Shown: positions 54,513-64,000 of the stretch, piece by piece
How positions within the stretch are numbered: the first letter of the stretch is position 1
Layout of the letters: each line of letters opens with the position of its first letter
Assembly: GCF_004166885.1 (NCBI RefSeq)
Contig: NZ_RCYU01000001.1
Coordinates: 248,001-312,000 of the forward strand
Direction of reading: 5' to 3'
Source of the DNA: Streptococcus sp. bf_0095
GTDB lineage: Bacteria; Bacillota; Bacilli; Lactobacillales; Streptococcaceae
DNA: 64,000 nucleotides
Position numbers and translations under genes: made by a program
Notes under the pieces: model-generated
The model's input: the letters and a program-made list of their open reading frames with translations, nothing else
Told to the model about the DNA's origin: nothing
The model's database searches: none

Positions 54513-54723
54513 GGGGGATCTATCTGATTTATCATCCTGTTACGGAGGAAAAATGAGCAAATTATTTTCAAAATCCTAGTAGCCTCTTGGCTAGTGGCTT
54601 TACGAAAATCATAGAGTAGAGCTTTACCTCTCAGCCGATTTCGGTGGGAGGTTTTATAATTTAGAGATTGGTGATATTTAGATAGAGCTGGTAAGCATTA
54701 TATTTCGACTTTCATAAGTTTTG

Positions 54724-54732
54724 TGTTATGCT
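54724..54732 (+). promoter_or_regulatory. Extended -10 promoter of the Mga-like regulator
   Basis: TGTTATGCT, extended -10 type. The ATG at 54728 lies inside this box and therefore cannot be the start codon. Confidence 0.5.
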
Positions 54733-54763
54733 AAAACTAATATCATGGAAGGTTTTTCTGAAA

Positions 54764-56203
54764 ATGCATTTAGCTGATTTAATGGAAAAAAGTGAGGGTG
54801 GGCAGTTTTTAATCCTGTCTCATCTGCAAAAGCATTCTCCAAGCAGTCTGTCAGAAGTGATGGCTGAGACGGAATTTTCCAAAGCAACATTGAACAAATA
54901 TCTTGCACTGATCAATGACAAGGCCCAAGAAAATCAGCTGGCCCTTTCCATTGAGGTAGTAGATGAAAACCTTCGCCTTCTTGTGGATTCGGATACCAAG
55001 GGGCGGGACATTCGGCGGGCTTTTTTGGACAATGCCATCAAGTACCAACTATTGATCTATTTGCTTTATCATGGCCAGTTTCAAGCTCAGCAACTATCTC
55101 AGGAACTCTTGATTAGTGAAGCGACATTAGGGCGTCATATTTCGGGCTTAAACAAATTATTAGCTGAGTTTCAATTTTCCATCCACAATGGGCGCTTGAA
55201 AGGGCCTGAACATAAGATTCGCTATTTTTATTTTGGCTTGCTACGAAAGGTCTGGGCTAGTGCAGACTGGAAACAAGAACTGGACAAGAAAGAAAGACAA
55301 ACCGAAATTGCAACCTTAGAAGAGCTCTGTGGAGCAAAATTGTCTCAAGGACAACGCTTGGATTTTGTTCTCTGGTCCCATATTACCCAGCAACGACTCA
55401 AGGTTAATGCCTGTCAGTTCCGAGAAATTGAACAGAAGATGAAGGGCTATACGGACAATATATTTTATCAACGTTTGTTTCATAGGGTAGACCAGCTCTT
55501 TTCAGGGAAACACATTGCTCTTAGCTATGAGGATGGAGAGATGTTGATCCTCTTTGCTTTTCTAGTCACCCATCGGATCCTCCCCCTTCATACCATGGAG
55601 TATATCTTAGGATTTGGAGGGGAGATTGGGGCTTTGACTACGCAGCTCATTCAAGAGATGAAAACACAGAAGCTTTTAGGAGAGTATATAGAGGGCCCAG
55701 TGACCTATGAATTGAGTCAAATTTGTGGCCAAGTTTATCTATTTTCTGGCTATCTGCTACAAGACAAGCATAAATACCAGCTTGAAACGCATCCTCCCTA
55801 TGGATTTAGTAGCCATGACTATAGAGAAGTAGCAGATTCCATCTTTAGCAAACTGCCTCTCTTTTCCCAAGCGACTGCCCTGGATAAAAAAATTAGGTGG
55901 GAGTGGCTTCAATTAATGGATTATATCGTGGAGAATAGTGGGCGTCAAATTAAGATTGGCCTGGACTTAACAGTGGGCTATCTAGGCTATACACGGATGA
56001 CAGAGGTCCTCAAGCGCTACTTGGAGTACAATCGTTTTATTACCATTGAAGCCTTTGATCCAGCTACGGATTATGATTTGATTGTGACCAACAATCCTAT
56101 TAGCCATAGCAAGCGAATTCCTGTCTATTATTTGAAATATGACTTGGATCTGACAGATTTAGCCAATATTCGTCAGATGATTTATGGGGATGCCAATTCT
56201 TAG
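54764..56203 (+). CDS. Mga/AtxA-type transcriptional regulator upstream of glpKOF
   Basis: About 479 residues from the ATG at 54764, with GGAAGG upstream. Two helix-turn-helix regions are seen (FSKATLNKYLALIND near the N terminus; ISEATLGRHISGLNKLL), then a long PRD-like helical region and a C-terminal EIIB-like end (VGYLGYTRMTEVLKRYLEYN). This is the M-protein trans-acting regulator family, often controlled by PTS phosphorylation. Position directly before glpK suggests it regulates glycerol use, but that is inference. A terminator at 56212 separates it from glpK. Confidence 0.85.
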   Translation: MHLADLMEKSEGGQFLILSHLQKHSPSSLSEVMAETEFSKATLNKYLALINDKAQENQLALSIEVVDENLRLLVDSDTKGRDIRRAFLDNAIKYQLLIYLLYHGQFQAQQLSQELLISEATLGRHISGLNKLLAEFQFSIHNGRLKGPEHKIRYFYFGLLRKVWASADWKQELDKKERQTEIATLEELCGAKLSQGQRLDFVLWSHITQQRLKVNACQFREIEQKMKGYTDNIFYQRLFHRVDQLFSGKHIALSYEDGEMLILFAFLVTHRILPLHTMEYILGFGGEIGALTTQLIQEMKTQKLLGEYIEGPVTYELSQICGQVYLFSGYLLQDKHKYQLETHPPYGFSSHDYREVADSIFSKLPLFSQATALDKKIRWEWLQLMDYIVENSGRQIKIGLDLTVGYLGYTRMTEVLKRYLEYNRFITIEAFDPATDYDLIVTNNPISHSKRIPVYYLKYDLDLTDLANIRQMIYGDANS

Positions 56204-56211
56204 TAGATTAC

Positions 56212-56238
56212 AAAGAAGACTTGGGTCTTCTTTTTTTG
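56212..56238 (+). terminator. Terminator after the Mga-like gene
   Basis: AAAGAAGAC-TTGG-GTCTTCTTT followed by T-run. Confidence 0.9.
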
Positions 56239-56344
56239 TTGGAAAATGCTTAGATTTGTCTGAAAATTTAATAGAACAGCAGTTTGGAAATCTCTTCTGT
56301 CTCAAGCGATTCAAGAGACGCTCCTCATATTTTTTAAAAATTAA

Positions 56345-57952
<1,608 letters not shown>

Positions 57953-57985
57953 TCAAGACTTCAGTAGGATAGAAAGTGAAGAATT

Positions 57986-59812
57986 ATGGAATTTTCAAAG
58001 AAAACTCGTGAATTATCGATTAAGAAAATGCAAGAACGCACCCTGGATCTTTTGATTATCGGGGGAGGGATCACAGGTGCTGGGGTAGCCTTGCAGGCAG
58101 CAGCAAGTGGTCTTGAAACAGGTTTGATTGAAATGCAGGACTTTGCGGAAGGGACATCAAGCCGTTCAACAAAATTGGTCCACGGTGGACTTCGTTACCT
58201 CAAACAATTTGACGTAGAAGTGGTATCAGATACGGTATCAGAACGTGCAGTAGTGCAACAAATTGCTCCTCATATTCCAAAACCAGACCCAATGCTCTTA
58301 CCAGTCTATGATGAAGATGGGGCAACTTTTAGCCTCTTCCGTCTTAAGGTAGCCATGGACCTCTATGACCTCTTGGCAGGTGTCAGCAATACTCCAGCTG
58401 CCAACAAGGTCTTGACCAAAGAAGAAGTGTTGGCTCGTGAGCCTGAGTTGAAACAAGAAGGTCTAGTCGGAGGTGGGGTCTACCTAGACTTCCGTAACAA
58501 CGATGCTCGTTTGGTGATTGAAAATATCAAACGTGCCAACCAAGATGGGGCCCTCATTGCTAACCACGTAAAAGCTGAAGGATTCCTCTTTGATGAATCT
58601 GGCAAGATCACAGGTGTAGTGGCGCGTGATCTCTTGACTGATGAAGTCTTTGAAATCAAGGCTCGTTTGGTGATTAATACAACTGGTCCTTGGAGCGATA
58701 AAGTGCGTAACCTCTCAAACGATGGAGAGCAGCATTCACAAATGCGTCCAACCAAGGGTGTTCACTTGGTCGTAGATTCAAGCAAGATCAAAGTTTCTCA
58801 ACCAGTCTACTTTGATACTGGTCTTGGAGATGGTCGGATGGTCTTCGTCTTGCCACGTGAAAACAAAACTTACTTCGGAACGACTGACACGGACTACACT
58901 GGCGACTTAGAGCATCCAACAGTAACTCAAGAAGATGTCGACTACTTGTTAGGAATCGTGAATAACCGCTTCCCAGAAGCTCACATCACCATCGATGATA
59001 TCGAAAGTAGCTGGGCTGGTCTTCGTCCGTTGATCTCAGGAAACAGTGCTTCTGACTACAATGGTGGAAACAACGGCACTATCAGTGATGAAAGCTTTAA
59101 TGCTTTGATTGCAACAGTTGAAGGCTATCTTTCTAAAGAAAAATCGCGTGAAGATGTTGAATCAGCAATCAGCCACTTGGAAGGCAGCACTTCTGAAAAA
59201 CATTTGGATCCATCTGCTGTTTCTCGTGGATCAAGCTTAGACCGCGATGACAATGGTCTTTTGACCCTGGCTGGTGGGAAGATTACAGACTACCGCAAGA
59301 TGGCTGAAGGAGCGATGGAGCGTGTCTTGACCATTCTCAAGGAAGAATTTGACCGTCAGTTCAAATTGATCAACTCTAAGACCTATCCAGTATCAGGTGG
59401 AGAAATTAACCCAACGAACGTGGATTCTGAAATCGAAGCCTTTGCTCAACTTGGCGTATCTCGTGGCTTGGATAGCAAGGAAGCTCACTACCTAGCTAAC
59501 CTATACGGTTCTAATGCACCTAAGGTCTTCGCCCTTGCTCATAGCGTGGAACAAGCACCTGGATTGAGCCTAGCAGATACCTTATCACTTCACTATGCAA
59601 TGCGCAATGAATTGGCACTTAGCCCAGTTGACTTCCTTCTTCGTCGGACGAACCACATGCTCTTCATGCGAGATAGCTTAGATGCAATTGTCGAACCTGT
59701 TTTGGATGAAATGGGACGCTTCTATGAATGGTCAGAAGAAGAAAAAGCTGGCTACCGTCAAGACTTGCAAGTCGCTTTGGAAAACAATGACTTGGCAGCA
59801 TTAAAAAATTAA
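57986..59812 (+). CDS. glpO: Type 1 glycerol-3-phosphate oxidase
   Basis: FAD enzyme that oxidises glycerol-3-phosphate with oxygen to dihydroxyacetone phosphate and hydrogen peroxide. 608 residues: FAD loop IIGGGITGAGVALQAA, GTSSRSTKLVHGGLRYL, and GGKITDYRKMAEGA near the C-terminal side. The internal insert of about 50 residues (NALIATVEGYLSKEKSRE and neighbours) marks the oxidase rather than dehydrogenase form in lactic acid bacteria. It follows glpK by 33 nt. Confidence 0.96.
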   Translation: MEFSKKTRELSIKKMQERTLDLLIIGGGITGAGVALQAAASGLETGLIEMQDFAEGTSSRSTKLVHGGLRYLKQFDVEVVSDTVSERAVVQQIAPHIPKPDPMLLPVYDEDGATFSLFRLKVAMDLYDLLAGVSNTPAANKVLTKEEVLAREPELKQEGLVGGGVYLDFRNNDARLVIENIKRANQDGALIANHVKAEGFLFDESGKITGVVARDLLTDEVFEIKARLVINTTGPWSDKVRNLSNDGEQHSQMRPTKGVHLVVDSSKIKVSQPVYFDTGLGDGRMVFVLPRENKTYFGTTDTDYTGDLEHPTVTQEDVDYLLGIVNNRFPEAHITIDDIESSWAGLRPLISGNSASDYNGGNNGTISDESFNALIATVEGYLSKEKSREDVESAISHLEGSTSEKHLDPSAVSRGSSLDRDDNGLLTLAGGKITDYRKMAEGAMERVLTILKEEFDRQFKLINSKTYPVSGGEINPTNVDSEIEAFAQLGVSRGLDSKEAHYLANLYGSNAPKVFALAHSVEQAPGLSLADTLSLHYAMRNELALSPVDFLLRRTNHMLFMRDSLDAIVEPVLDEMGRFYEWSEEEKAGYRQDLQVALENNDLAALKN

Positions 59813-59817
59813 GAAAA

Positions 59818-59864
59818 ACAAAAAGGGGTTGGAAAGAAGAATATCTGACCGGCCCCTCTTTATA
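59818..59864 (+). terminator. Weak terminator or pause between glpO and glpF
   Basis: AGGGGTTGG can pair with CCGGCCCCT around a long loop, followed by CTTT. It may reduce glpF relative to glpKO. Confidence 0.4.
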
Positions 59865-59881
59865 ATGGAGAAATAAATCAT

Positions 59882-60583
59882 ATGAAAGAATTATTTGGTG
59901 AATTTTTAGGGACCTTAATCCTGATTCTTTTGGGAAATGGGGTTGTAGCAGGAGTGGTTCTTCCGAAAACGAAGAGCCATAACTCAGGTTGGATCGTCAT
60001 TACTCTTGGTTGGGGGATTGCAGTTGCAGTGGCAGCCTTTATCTCTGGCAAGTTAAGTCCGGCACATTTGAATCCAGCGGTGACGATTGGGGTTGCTCTT
60101 AATGGTGGACTAGCTTGGGCATCTGTGATTCCTTATATCATCGCTCAATTTGCTGGAGCCATGGTGGGGCAAGTCCTTGTCTGGTTACAGTTCAAACCGC
60201 ATTACCTAGCAGAAGAAAATCCTGGAAATATCCTTGGAACATTCAGTACTGGTCCAGCAATTAAGGACACTACTTCAAACCTTATCAGTGAAATCCTCGG
60301 AACCTTTGTCTTGCTACTGACTATCTTTGCACTTGGTCTTTATGACCTTCAAGCAGGACTTGGTACTTTTGCCGTTGGTACCTTGATTGCAGGGATTGGT
60401 TTGTCTCTCGGTGGAACTACAGGCTGCGCTCTCAACCCAGCTCGTGACCTAGGACCTCGTATCATGCACAGCCTCCTTCCTATTCCTAACAAAGGAGATG
60501 GTGACTGGGGTTACGCTTGGATCCCAGTAGTTGGTCCAATCATCGGTGCAGTACTTGCAGTAGCAGTCTTTAAAATGTTTTAA
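59882..60583 (+). CDS. glpF: Glycerol uptake facilitator (aquaglyceroporin)
   Basis: 233-residue MIP channel with six helices and the two pore motifs HLNPAVT and ALNPARDLGP. The residue after the second NPA is Arg and then Asp, as in glycerol-conducting members. Last gene of glpKOF; dispersed element copy 6 follows. Confidence 0.96.
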   Translation: MKELFGEFLGTLILILLGNGVVAGVVLPKTKSHNSGWIVITLGWGIAVAVAAFISGKLSPAHLNPAVTIGVALNGGLAWASVIPYIIAQFAGAMVGQVLVWLQFKPHYLAEENPGNILGTFSTGPAIKDTTSNLISEILGTFVLLLTIFALGLYDLQAGLGTFAVGTLIAGIGLSLGGTTGCALNPARDLGPRIMHSLLPIPNKGDGDWGYAWIPVVGPIIGAVLAVAVFKMF

Positions 60584-60592
60584 AAAATGAAA

Positions 60593-60767
60593 GAGGCTGG
60601 GACAAAAGTCCTAGCCTCTCAATTGTCTTTGGATTATCGAGCAAGACGCAGTGGTTGAGTGGGCTCTACCACGCTGATTTCATCAGCTTTTACAGCCCTA
60701 CTCAACTGTGAGGAGGTGGGACGACGAAATCGAATTCTAACGAATTACCGATTTCTGTCCCACTCTC
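60593..60767 (-). repeat. Dispersed three-hairpin element, copy 6 (reverse)
   Basis: Reverse orientation, like copy 5. It begins ten bases after the glpF stop and lies between glpF and a convergent small membrane-peptide gene. Confidence 0.9.
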
Positions 60768-60812
60768 TTTTAAAATACTGTATCAGATAAAGAGAGCTTT
60801 GTACGTTCTAAC

Positions 60813-60920
60813 TTAAAACAAGCTATAAGAAATGTAAAACGCAATAAAGAAAATAATGATCGCAATAATGTATTGAACTGGTTTAGGTAGGTTATTCAAT
60901 TTATCCATGAATTCTTTCAT
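60813..60920 (-). CDS. 35-residue membrane peptide
   Basis: MKEFMDKLNNLPKPVQYIIA continues with one hydrophobic helix (IIIFFIAFYIS) and ends YSLF. AAGGAGA stands seven bases before the ATG (minus strand, 60928-60934), and possible promoters are present upstream: TTGTTT/TACACT and TTGACA/TATTGT, each with a 17-bp spacer. Amphipathic basic-acidic head plus a single helix fits a small membrane protein, perhaps of toxin or regulator type. The sequence is too short for family assignment. Confidence 0.65.
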   Translation of the reverse strand: MKEFMDKLNNLPKPVQYIIAIIIFFIAFYISYSLF

Positions 60921-61109
60921 TGTTAGATCTCCTTATTATTTGATTGTCTTATAATTAGTGTAGCATGAAATAAGGCCCAAAACAATAGGCAATAGGAGTG
61001 TTTTTGTCAAGATATAAAACCCTTTTCAAAATTATTATAATCAGTTAATCTATTACTAAATAAAGATAAGATAGATTGTAAAATACTTTAGAAAATAACA
61101 GGCTAGAGT

Positions 61110-61138
61110 TTGACACTTTTTTCACAAAGGAGTATACT
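61110..61138 (+). promoter_or_regulatory. Strong promoter of the acetoin reductase gene
   Basis: TTGACA (61110-61115), 17-bp spacer, TATACT (61133-61138). The message would have a leader of about 105 nt to the ATG at 61251. The gene-free stretch 60921-61250 holds this leader and the minus-strand promoters of the small peptide. Confidence 0.8.
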
Positions 61139-61222
61139 GTTAGCATAGTTTTGGAAGGAACTTATGATAGATTCACCCAAAACTGACTGTCAACCTTTGC
61201 TGTTCTTCTATGAACGTTTGCT

Positions 61223-61237
61223 GGTATCGGGGATACC
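61223..61237 (+). promoter_or_regulatory. Hairpin before the ribosome binding site of the acetoin reductase gene
   Basis: GGTATC-GGG-GATACC, a perfect 6-bp stem directly before AAGGAGG (61238-61244). It sits inside an in-frame upstream extension that begins at ATG 61164. Confidence 0.55.
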
Positions 61238-61250
61238 AAGGAGGAATCAT

Positions 61251-62015
61251 ATGTCTAAAGTAGCTATTGTCACAGGTGCAGGTCAAGGGATCGGTTTTGC
61301 GATTGCAAAACGATTGGTACAAGATGGCTTCAAGGTCGGAGTCTTAGACTACAATGCTGAGACAGCAGAAAAAGCAGTAGCTGAGTTATCAGCAGAGAAT
61401 GCTTTTGCGGTCGTTGCTGATGTCTCCAAACAAGCTGAAGTGGCTGCAGCTTTCCAAAAAGTTGTGGATCATTTCGGAGATTTAAATGTTGTCGTTAACA
61501 ACGCTGGTGTTGCTCCAACTACACCACTTGATACGATTACAGAAGAACAATTTGAACGCACTTTTGCCATCAACGTTGGTGGTGTCATCTGGGGTGCTCA
61601 AGCTGCACAAGCTCAATTCAAGGCGCTTGGCCATGGCGGAAAAATCATCAATGCAACTTCACAAGCAGGTGTTGTAGGTAACCCTAACTTGACTGTCTAT
61701 GGTGGTACTAAGTTTGCAGTTCGTGGTATCACTCAAACTTTGGCACGTGACTTGGCTGATTCAGGTATTACTGTCAATGCGTATGCACCTGGTATCGTTA
61801 AGACTCCAATGATGTATGATATCGCTCATGAAGTTGGTAAGAACGCTGGTAAAGATGACGAATGGGGTATGCAAACTTTCGCTAAAGATATTACCCTTAA
61901 ACGTTTGTCCGAACCCGAAGATGTCGCTGCAGCGGTTAGCTTCCTTGCTGGTCCTGATTCAAACTACATTACAGGACAAACCATCATCGTGGATGGTGGG
62001 ATGCAATTCCATTAA
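61251..62015 (+). CDS. budC: Acetoin/diacetyl reductase (short-chain dehydrogenase)
   Basis: 254-residue short-chain dehydrogenase: [17 protein letters not shown] (cofactor), [11 protein letters not shown], catalytic Ser in INATSQAG and YGGTKFA (Tyr-Lys). The substrate is assigned from close likeness to (S)-acetoin-forming diacetyl reductases / meso-butanediol dehydrogenases of lactic acid bacteria, e.g. the segment [22 protein letters not shown]. The ATG at 61251 has AAGGAGG; a second in-frame ATG at 61164 also has a good site (GGAAGGAA), allowing a 29-residue longer form. Confidence 0.88.
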   Translation: MSKVAIVTGAGQGIGFAIAKRLVQDGFKVGVLDYNAETAEKAVAELSAENAFAVVADVSKQAEVAAAFQKVVDHFGDLNVVVNNAGVAPTTPLDTITEEQFERTFAINVGGVIWGAQAAQAQFKALGHGGKIINATSQAGVVGNPNLTVYGGTKFAVRGITQTLARDLADSGITVNAYAPGIVKTPMMYDIAHEVGKNAGKDDEWGMQTFAKDITLKRLSEPEDVAAAVSFLAGPDSNYITGQTIIVDGGMQFH

Positions 62016-62023
62016 CATTCAAA

Positions 62024-62055
62024 TAGGGGTTGGGATTTTTTCCACCTCTTTTCTT
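62024..62055 (+). terminator. Terminator after budC
   Basis: AGGGGTTGG pairs with CCACCTCT (one bulge, wobble) around a T-rich loop, followed by TTT. Confidence 0.55.
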
Positions 62056-62189
62056 ATGTGCACCTTATTCCTCTCGTTCGCTTTTTTTGAAAAATTAGGG
62101 TAGAATAGAAGTCGTATTTTAAAAAGAATAGATCAATAGTGATAGAGGTGAATTCTCTTCTATCCATCAAAACGAAAAGAGGTGACCAT

Positions 62190-62792
62190 ATGTGGAAATG
62201 GATCAAACGACTCATCGGACTGACCTTCCTCCTAGTTATTGTCTTAGCAGTTTTCTTGATACCAGCAAAGGTTTCGACTCAAGAGCAATTTAAAAATGTA
62301 ACAGTGAATACTTCGCTGGTAGATCTGGCTCAAGAAGGCTTCTCTACAGCAGACGTGACTGCTTCTGGCCTGCAAACAGAGCTTCAACTGAATTCTCCTC
62401 AATTGCGCCAAGTTATTAAATCCATGGCAGGGGAAATGACAGATGAAACTCTCCTCAATACAGCAGTTGCTATGAATGGAGAGTATATCAATGTTCAGGT
62501 TCCGATTGAACTGGGACCGGTGGAAACCATGGTGAGCATGGACTTTTCAGCTAGTGTGACGGATCAACAATTGACCTTGAACCTAGAACGGGCCCGTCTT
62601 GGACATCTGCCGATTCCACGTAGCTTGGTTGCTTCAAAGATTGCTGAAAAAGTTAACCAAGAGGGCACAGGAGCTACTATGATAGGGAATCAAATCCAAT
62701 TGACCATGCCGACAAGTGGCTACCGAATCCATTCTGCGAAGGTCGAAAAAGGGAACATGGTATTACAGATTATTGTTCCAATTTCCTATTAA
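62190..62792 (+). CDS. YpmS/DUF2140-like membrane-anchored protein
   Basis: 200 residues from the ATG at 62190 (AAAAGAGGTGACC upstream); the earlier in-frame ATG at 62139 has none. One N-terminal helix (about 8-26) anchors a beta-rich outside domain; LNLERARLGHLPIPRSLV resembles the YpmS family pattern. The role of that family is unknown, with weak links to lipid or wall handling. Confidence 0.6.
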   Translation: MWKWIKRLIGLTFLLVIVLAVFLIPAKVSTQEQFKNVTVNTSLVDLAQEGFSTADVTASGLQTELQLNSPQLRQVIKSMAGEMTDETLLNTAVAMNGEYINVQVPIELGPVETMVSMDFSASVTDQQLTLNLERARLGHLPIPRSLVASKIAEKVNQEGTGATMIGNQIQLTMPTSGYRIHSAKVEKGNMVLQIIVPISY

Positions 62793-62901
62793 GCATCAAC
62801 CATTGGTTTCTGATGAGGCTGATGGTTTTTCTAATTGACAAAGAAATGAAAAAAGAGTAAGGTAGAACAAGAAAACGATTTCAAATACAGGGAGATTTAG
62901 G

Positions 62902-63537
62902 ATGCCGTTATATGAATTTTGTGCAGAGAACATAACACTGTTAGAGAAGGCTTTTCAAGCAGGAGCGCGTCGTGTAGAATTATGTGATAACTTAGCGGTT
63001 GGAGGTACGACTCCAAGCTATGGTGTGATCAAAGAGGCTGTGAAGCTTGCTAAAGATTATCAGGCAAAGGTCATCGTTATGATTCGTCCACGAGGTGGAG
63101 ATTTTGTATACTCTGAGCAAGAGCTAGACATAATGTTAGAAGACTGGAAAATTGCCCGTGACCTGGGTGTTGATGGTTTAGCTGTTGGGGCTTTGACTGC
63201 TGACAATCAGCTGGATAAAGATGCCATGCTTCGTTTCATCGAAGCCAGTCAAGGATTTGAATTGACCATGCATATGGCATTTGACCAGATTCCTTTAGAA
63301 GATCAAGCTGCGAGTATCGAGTGGATGAAGAAAGTAGGCGTGACGAGACTATTAACAAGAGCCGGCAGTCCAGAAACAGACTTAGAACAACGGTTGCAAC
63401 GCTACGAAGAGTATGCCCAGCTTGCAGATCGCCAGTTAGAAATCTTGGCAGGTGGAGGAGTCTCTTTGGAGAATCGTCAGCTTTTCCTTGATGTTCCAGG
63501 GGTGGATCAGGTCCATGGAACTCGTGTTGTCTTTTAA
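62902..63537 (+). CDS. cutC: CutC family protein
   Basis: 211-residue TIM-barrel protein. Characteristic parts are EFCAENITLLEKAFQAGARRVELCDNLAVGG, MIRPRGGDFVYSEQEL, MHMAFDQI and LTRAGSP. CutC was linked to copper tolerance in E. coli, a role now doubted there, but E. faecalis CutC binds Cu(I). The C terminus ends GVDQVHGTRVVF, somewhat shorter than some relatives. It is not linked to the cop operon. The gene is preceded by GGGAG. Confidence 0.9.
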   Translation: MPLYEFCAENITLLEKAFQAGARRVELCDNLAVGGTTPSYGVIKEAVKLAKDYQAKVIVMIRPRGGDFVYSEQELDIMLEDWKIARDLGVDGLAVGALTADNQLDKDAMLRFIEASQGFELTMHMAFDQIPLEDQAASIEWMKKVGVTRLLTRAGSPETDLEQRLQRYEEYAQLADRQLEILAGGGVSLENRQLFLDVPGVDQVHGTRVVF

Positions 63538-63544
63538 AGATATA

Positions 63545-63577
63545 TGAGTTGAGGAAGAAATCTCAGCTCTTTTTTCT
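63545..63577 (+). terminator. Terminator after cutC
   Basis: GAGTTGAG pairs with CTCAGCTC (one wobble) around an 8-nt loop, followed by T-run. Confidence 0.8.
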
Positions 63578-63611
63578 TGATTTTTGGTATACTGGAGGAA
63601 AGGAGTAGTAC

Positions 63612-64000
63612 GTGTTTTTACCAGATTATTTTGAGAAATACAGTATAGACAATGAAAAAGCTCTAGCTTATGGGTTTTCAAAGCAGGGAGAGAAGTTTCA
63701 CTATGATCAACAGATCCTGGATGGAGACTTCAAACTTTATGTGACTGTCCAAAGTAAGCAAGTGCATTTTTGGCTAGTGGATCAGGAGACAGGCGACGAC
63801 TATGTGCAGCTTCATATGGACCAGATGGTTGGTCAATATGTTGGCCAAGTCAGAGAAGCTTGCCAGCAGGCCTTAGAGGATATCAGAAGCTCCTGTTTTG
63901 CTGTCAAAGATTTTTTGTATCCTCAGACCAAGCGCTTGGTGGATTGGATCAGCCGGCAATATGACCGTCCTATCGAATACCTCTGGGACCGTTCTCCGGA
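63612..64000 (+). CDS. MmcQ/YjbR family DNA-binding-like protein (3' end outside window)
   Basis: The frame opens with GTG at 63612 (GGAAAGGAG at about 63597-63605) and stays open to the window edge, so only about 129 residues are visible. The sequence MFLPDYFEKYSIDNEKALAY, followed by FKLYVTVQSKQVHFWLVDQE and later SCFAVKDFLYPQTKRLVDWI, continues into the linker YDRPIEYLWD, where the MmcQ/YjbR double-wing domain is expected. This family is called DNA-binding from its fold, without a proven target. Confidence 0.7.
   Translation, partial: MFLPDYFEKYSIDNEKALAYGFSKQGEKFHYDQQILDGDFKLYVTVQSKQVHFWLVDQETGDDYVQLHMDQMVGQYVGQVREACQQALEDIRSSCFAVKDFLYPQTKRLVDWISRQYDRPIEYLWDRSP

Noticed and set aside
54728..54763. 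Longer N terminus of the Mga-like regulator from the ATG at 54728
   Set aside because: That ATG lies within the -10 box and has no ribosome binding site; the ATG at 54764 has GGAAGG at a fitting distance.

Overview
The window is a stretch of a Streptococcus chromosome, most likely of the sanguinis/mitis group. The evidence is a streptococcal-type gene order (murA2-GNAT-DRTGG/CBS-map-yihY; ligA-lipid kinase-pulA; aroD-E-B-C-tyrA-aroA-aroK-pheA-psr; Mga-like regulator-glpK-glpO-glpF), low to moderate GC, an SMK-box ahead of metK and a preQ1-II type leader ahead of queT. The species is not fixed; S. parasanguinis or a close relative is a guess. Almost all genes are on the + strand. No rRNA, tRNA, IS element or CRISPR array was found.

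Layout. 1-5.1 kb: the 3' part of an LtaS-like sulfatase, ebsA, a ferredoxin gene on the other strand, a LysM protein, cmk and the infC-rpmI-rplT operon behind an attenuator-type leader. 5.1-8.6 kb: comEB, then four paralogous small membrane proteins of unknown function, with two decayed small membrane-protein genes between them. 8.7-20.4 kb: metK, the copper operon copY-copA-copZ, the murA group, a MarR regulator coupled to a B3/4-domain protein, and gtrA. 20.5-29.3 kb: queT, ligA, a lipid kinase, pulA and a convergent ltaS. 29.5-40.2 kb: an RlmI-like methyltransferase and the shikimate/aromatic amino-acid operon ending in a LytR-CpsA-Psr gene.

40.4-54.7 kb is the accessory part. It carries rlmD, a TfoX-N protein bracketed by structured repeats, an AAC(6')-like acetyltransferase, an S51-like protein, a nucleotidyltransferase-like protein, a secreted nuclease, a Fic toxin with a small overlapping antitoxin gene, a GH13 enzyme, two Ltp-repeat membrane proteins, a DUF4300 lipoprotein and several gene remnants. 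54.7-64 kb: the Mga-like regulator and glpKOF, a 35-residue membrane peptide on the minus strand, an acetoin/diacetyl reductase, a YpmS-like protein, cutC and the start of an MmcQ/YjbR gene.

Themes. Regulation by RNA structure is prominent: the infC attenuator, the SMK box, the preQ1-II leader and a hairpin before the reductase gene. Six copies of a roughly 175-bp element with three hairpins lie at gene 3' ends, in both orientations, and two diverged relatives flank the TfoX gene. A 137-nt region between pulA and ltaS folds as a closed multi-branch structure. Carbon metabolism genes (GH13, glpK), and more unexpectedly a nuclease and an Ltp-type gene, have cre-like sites at their promoters.
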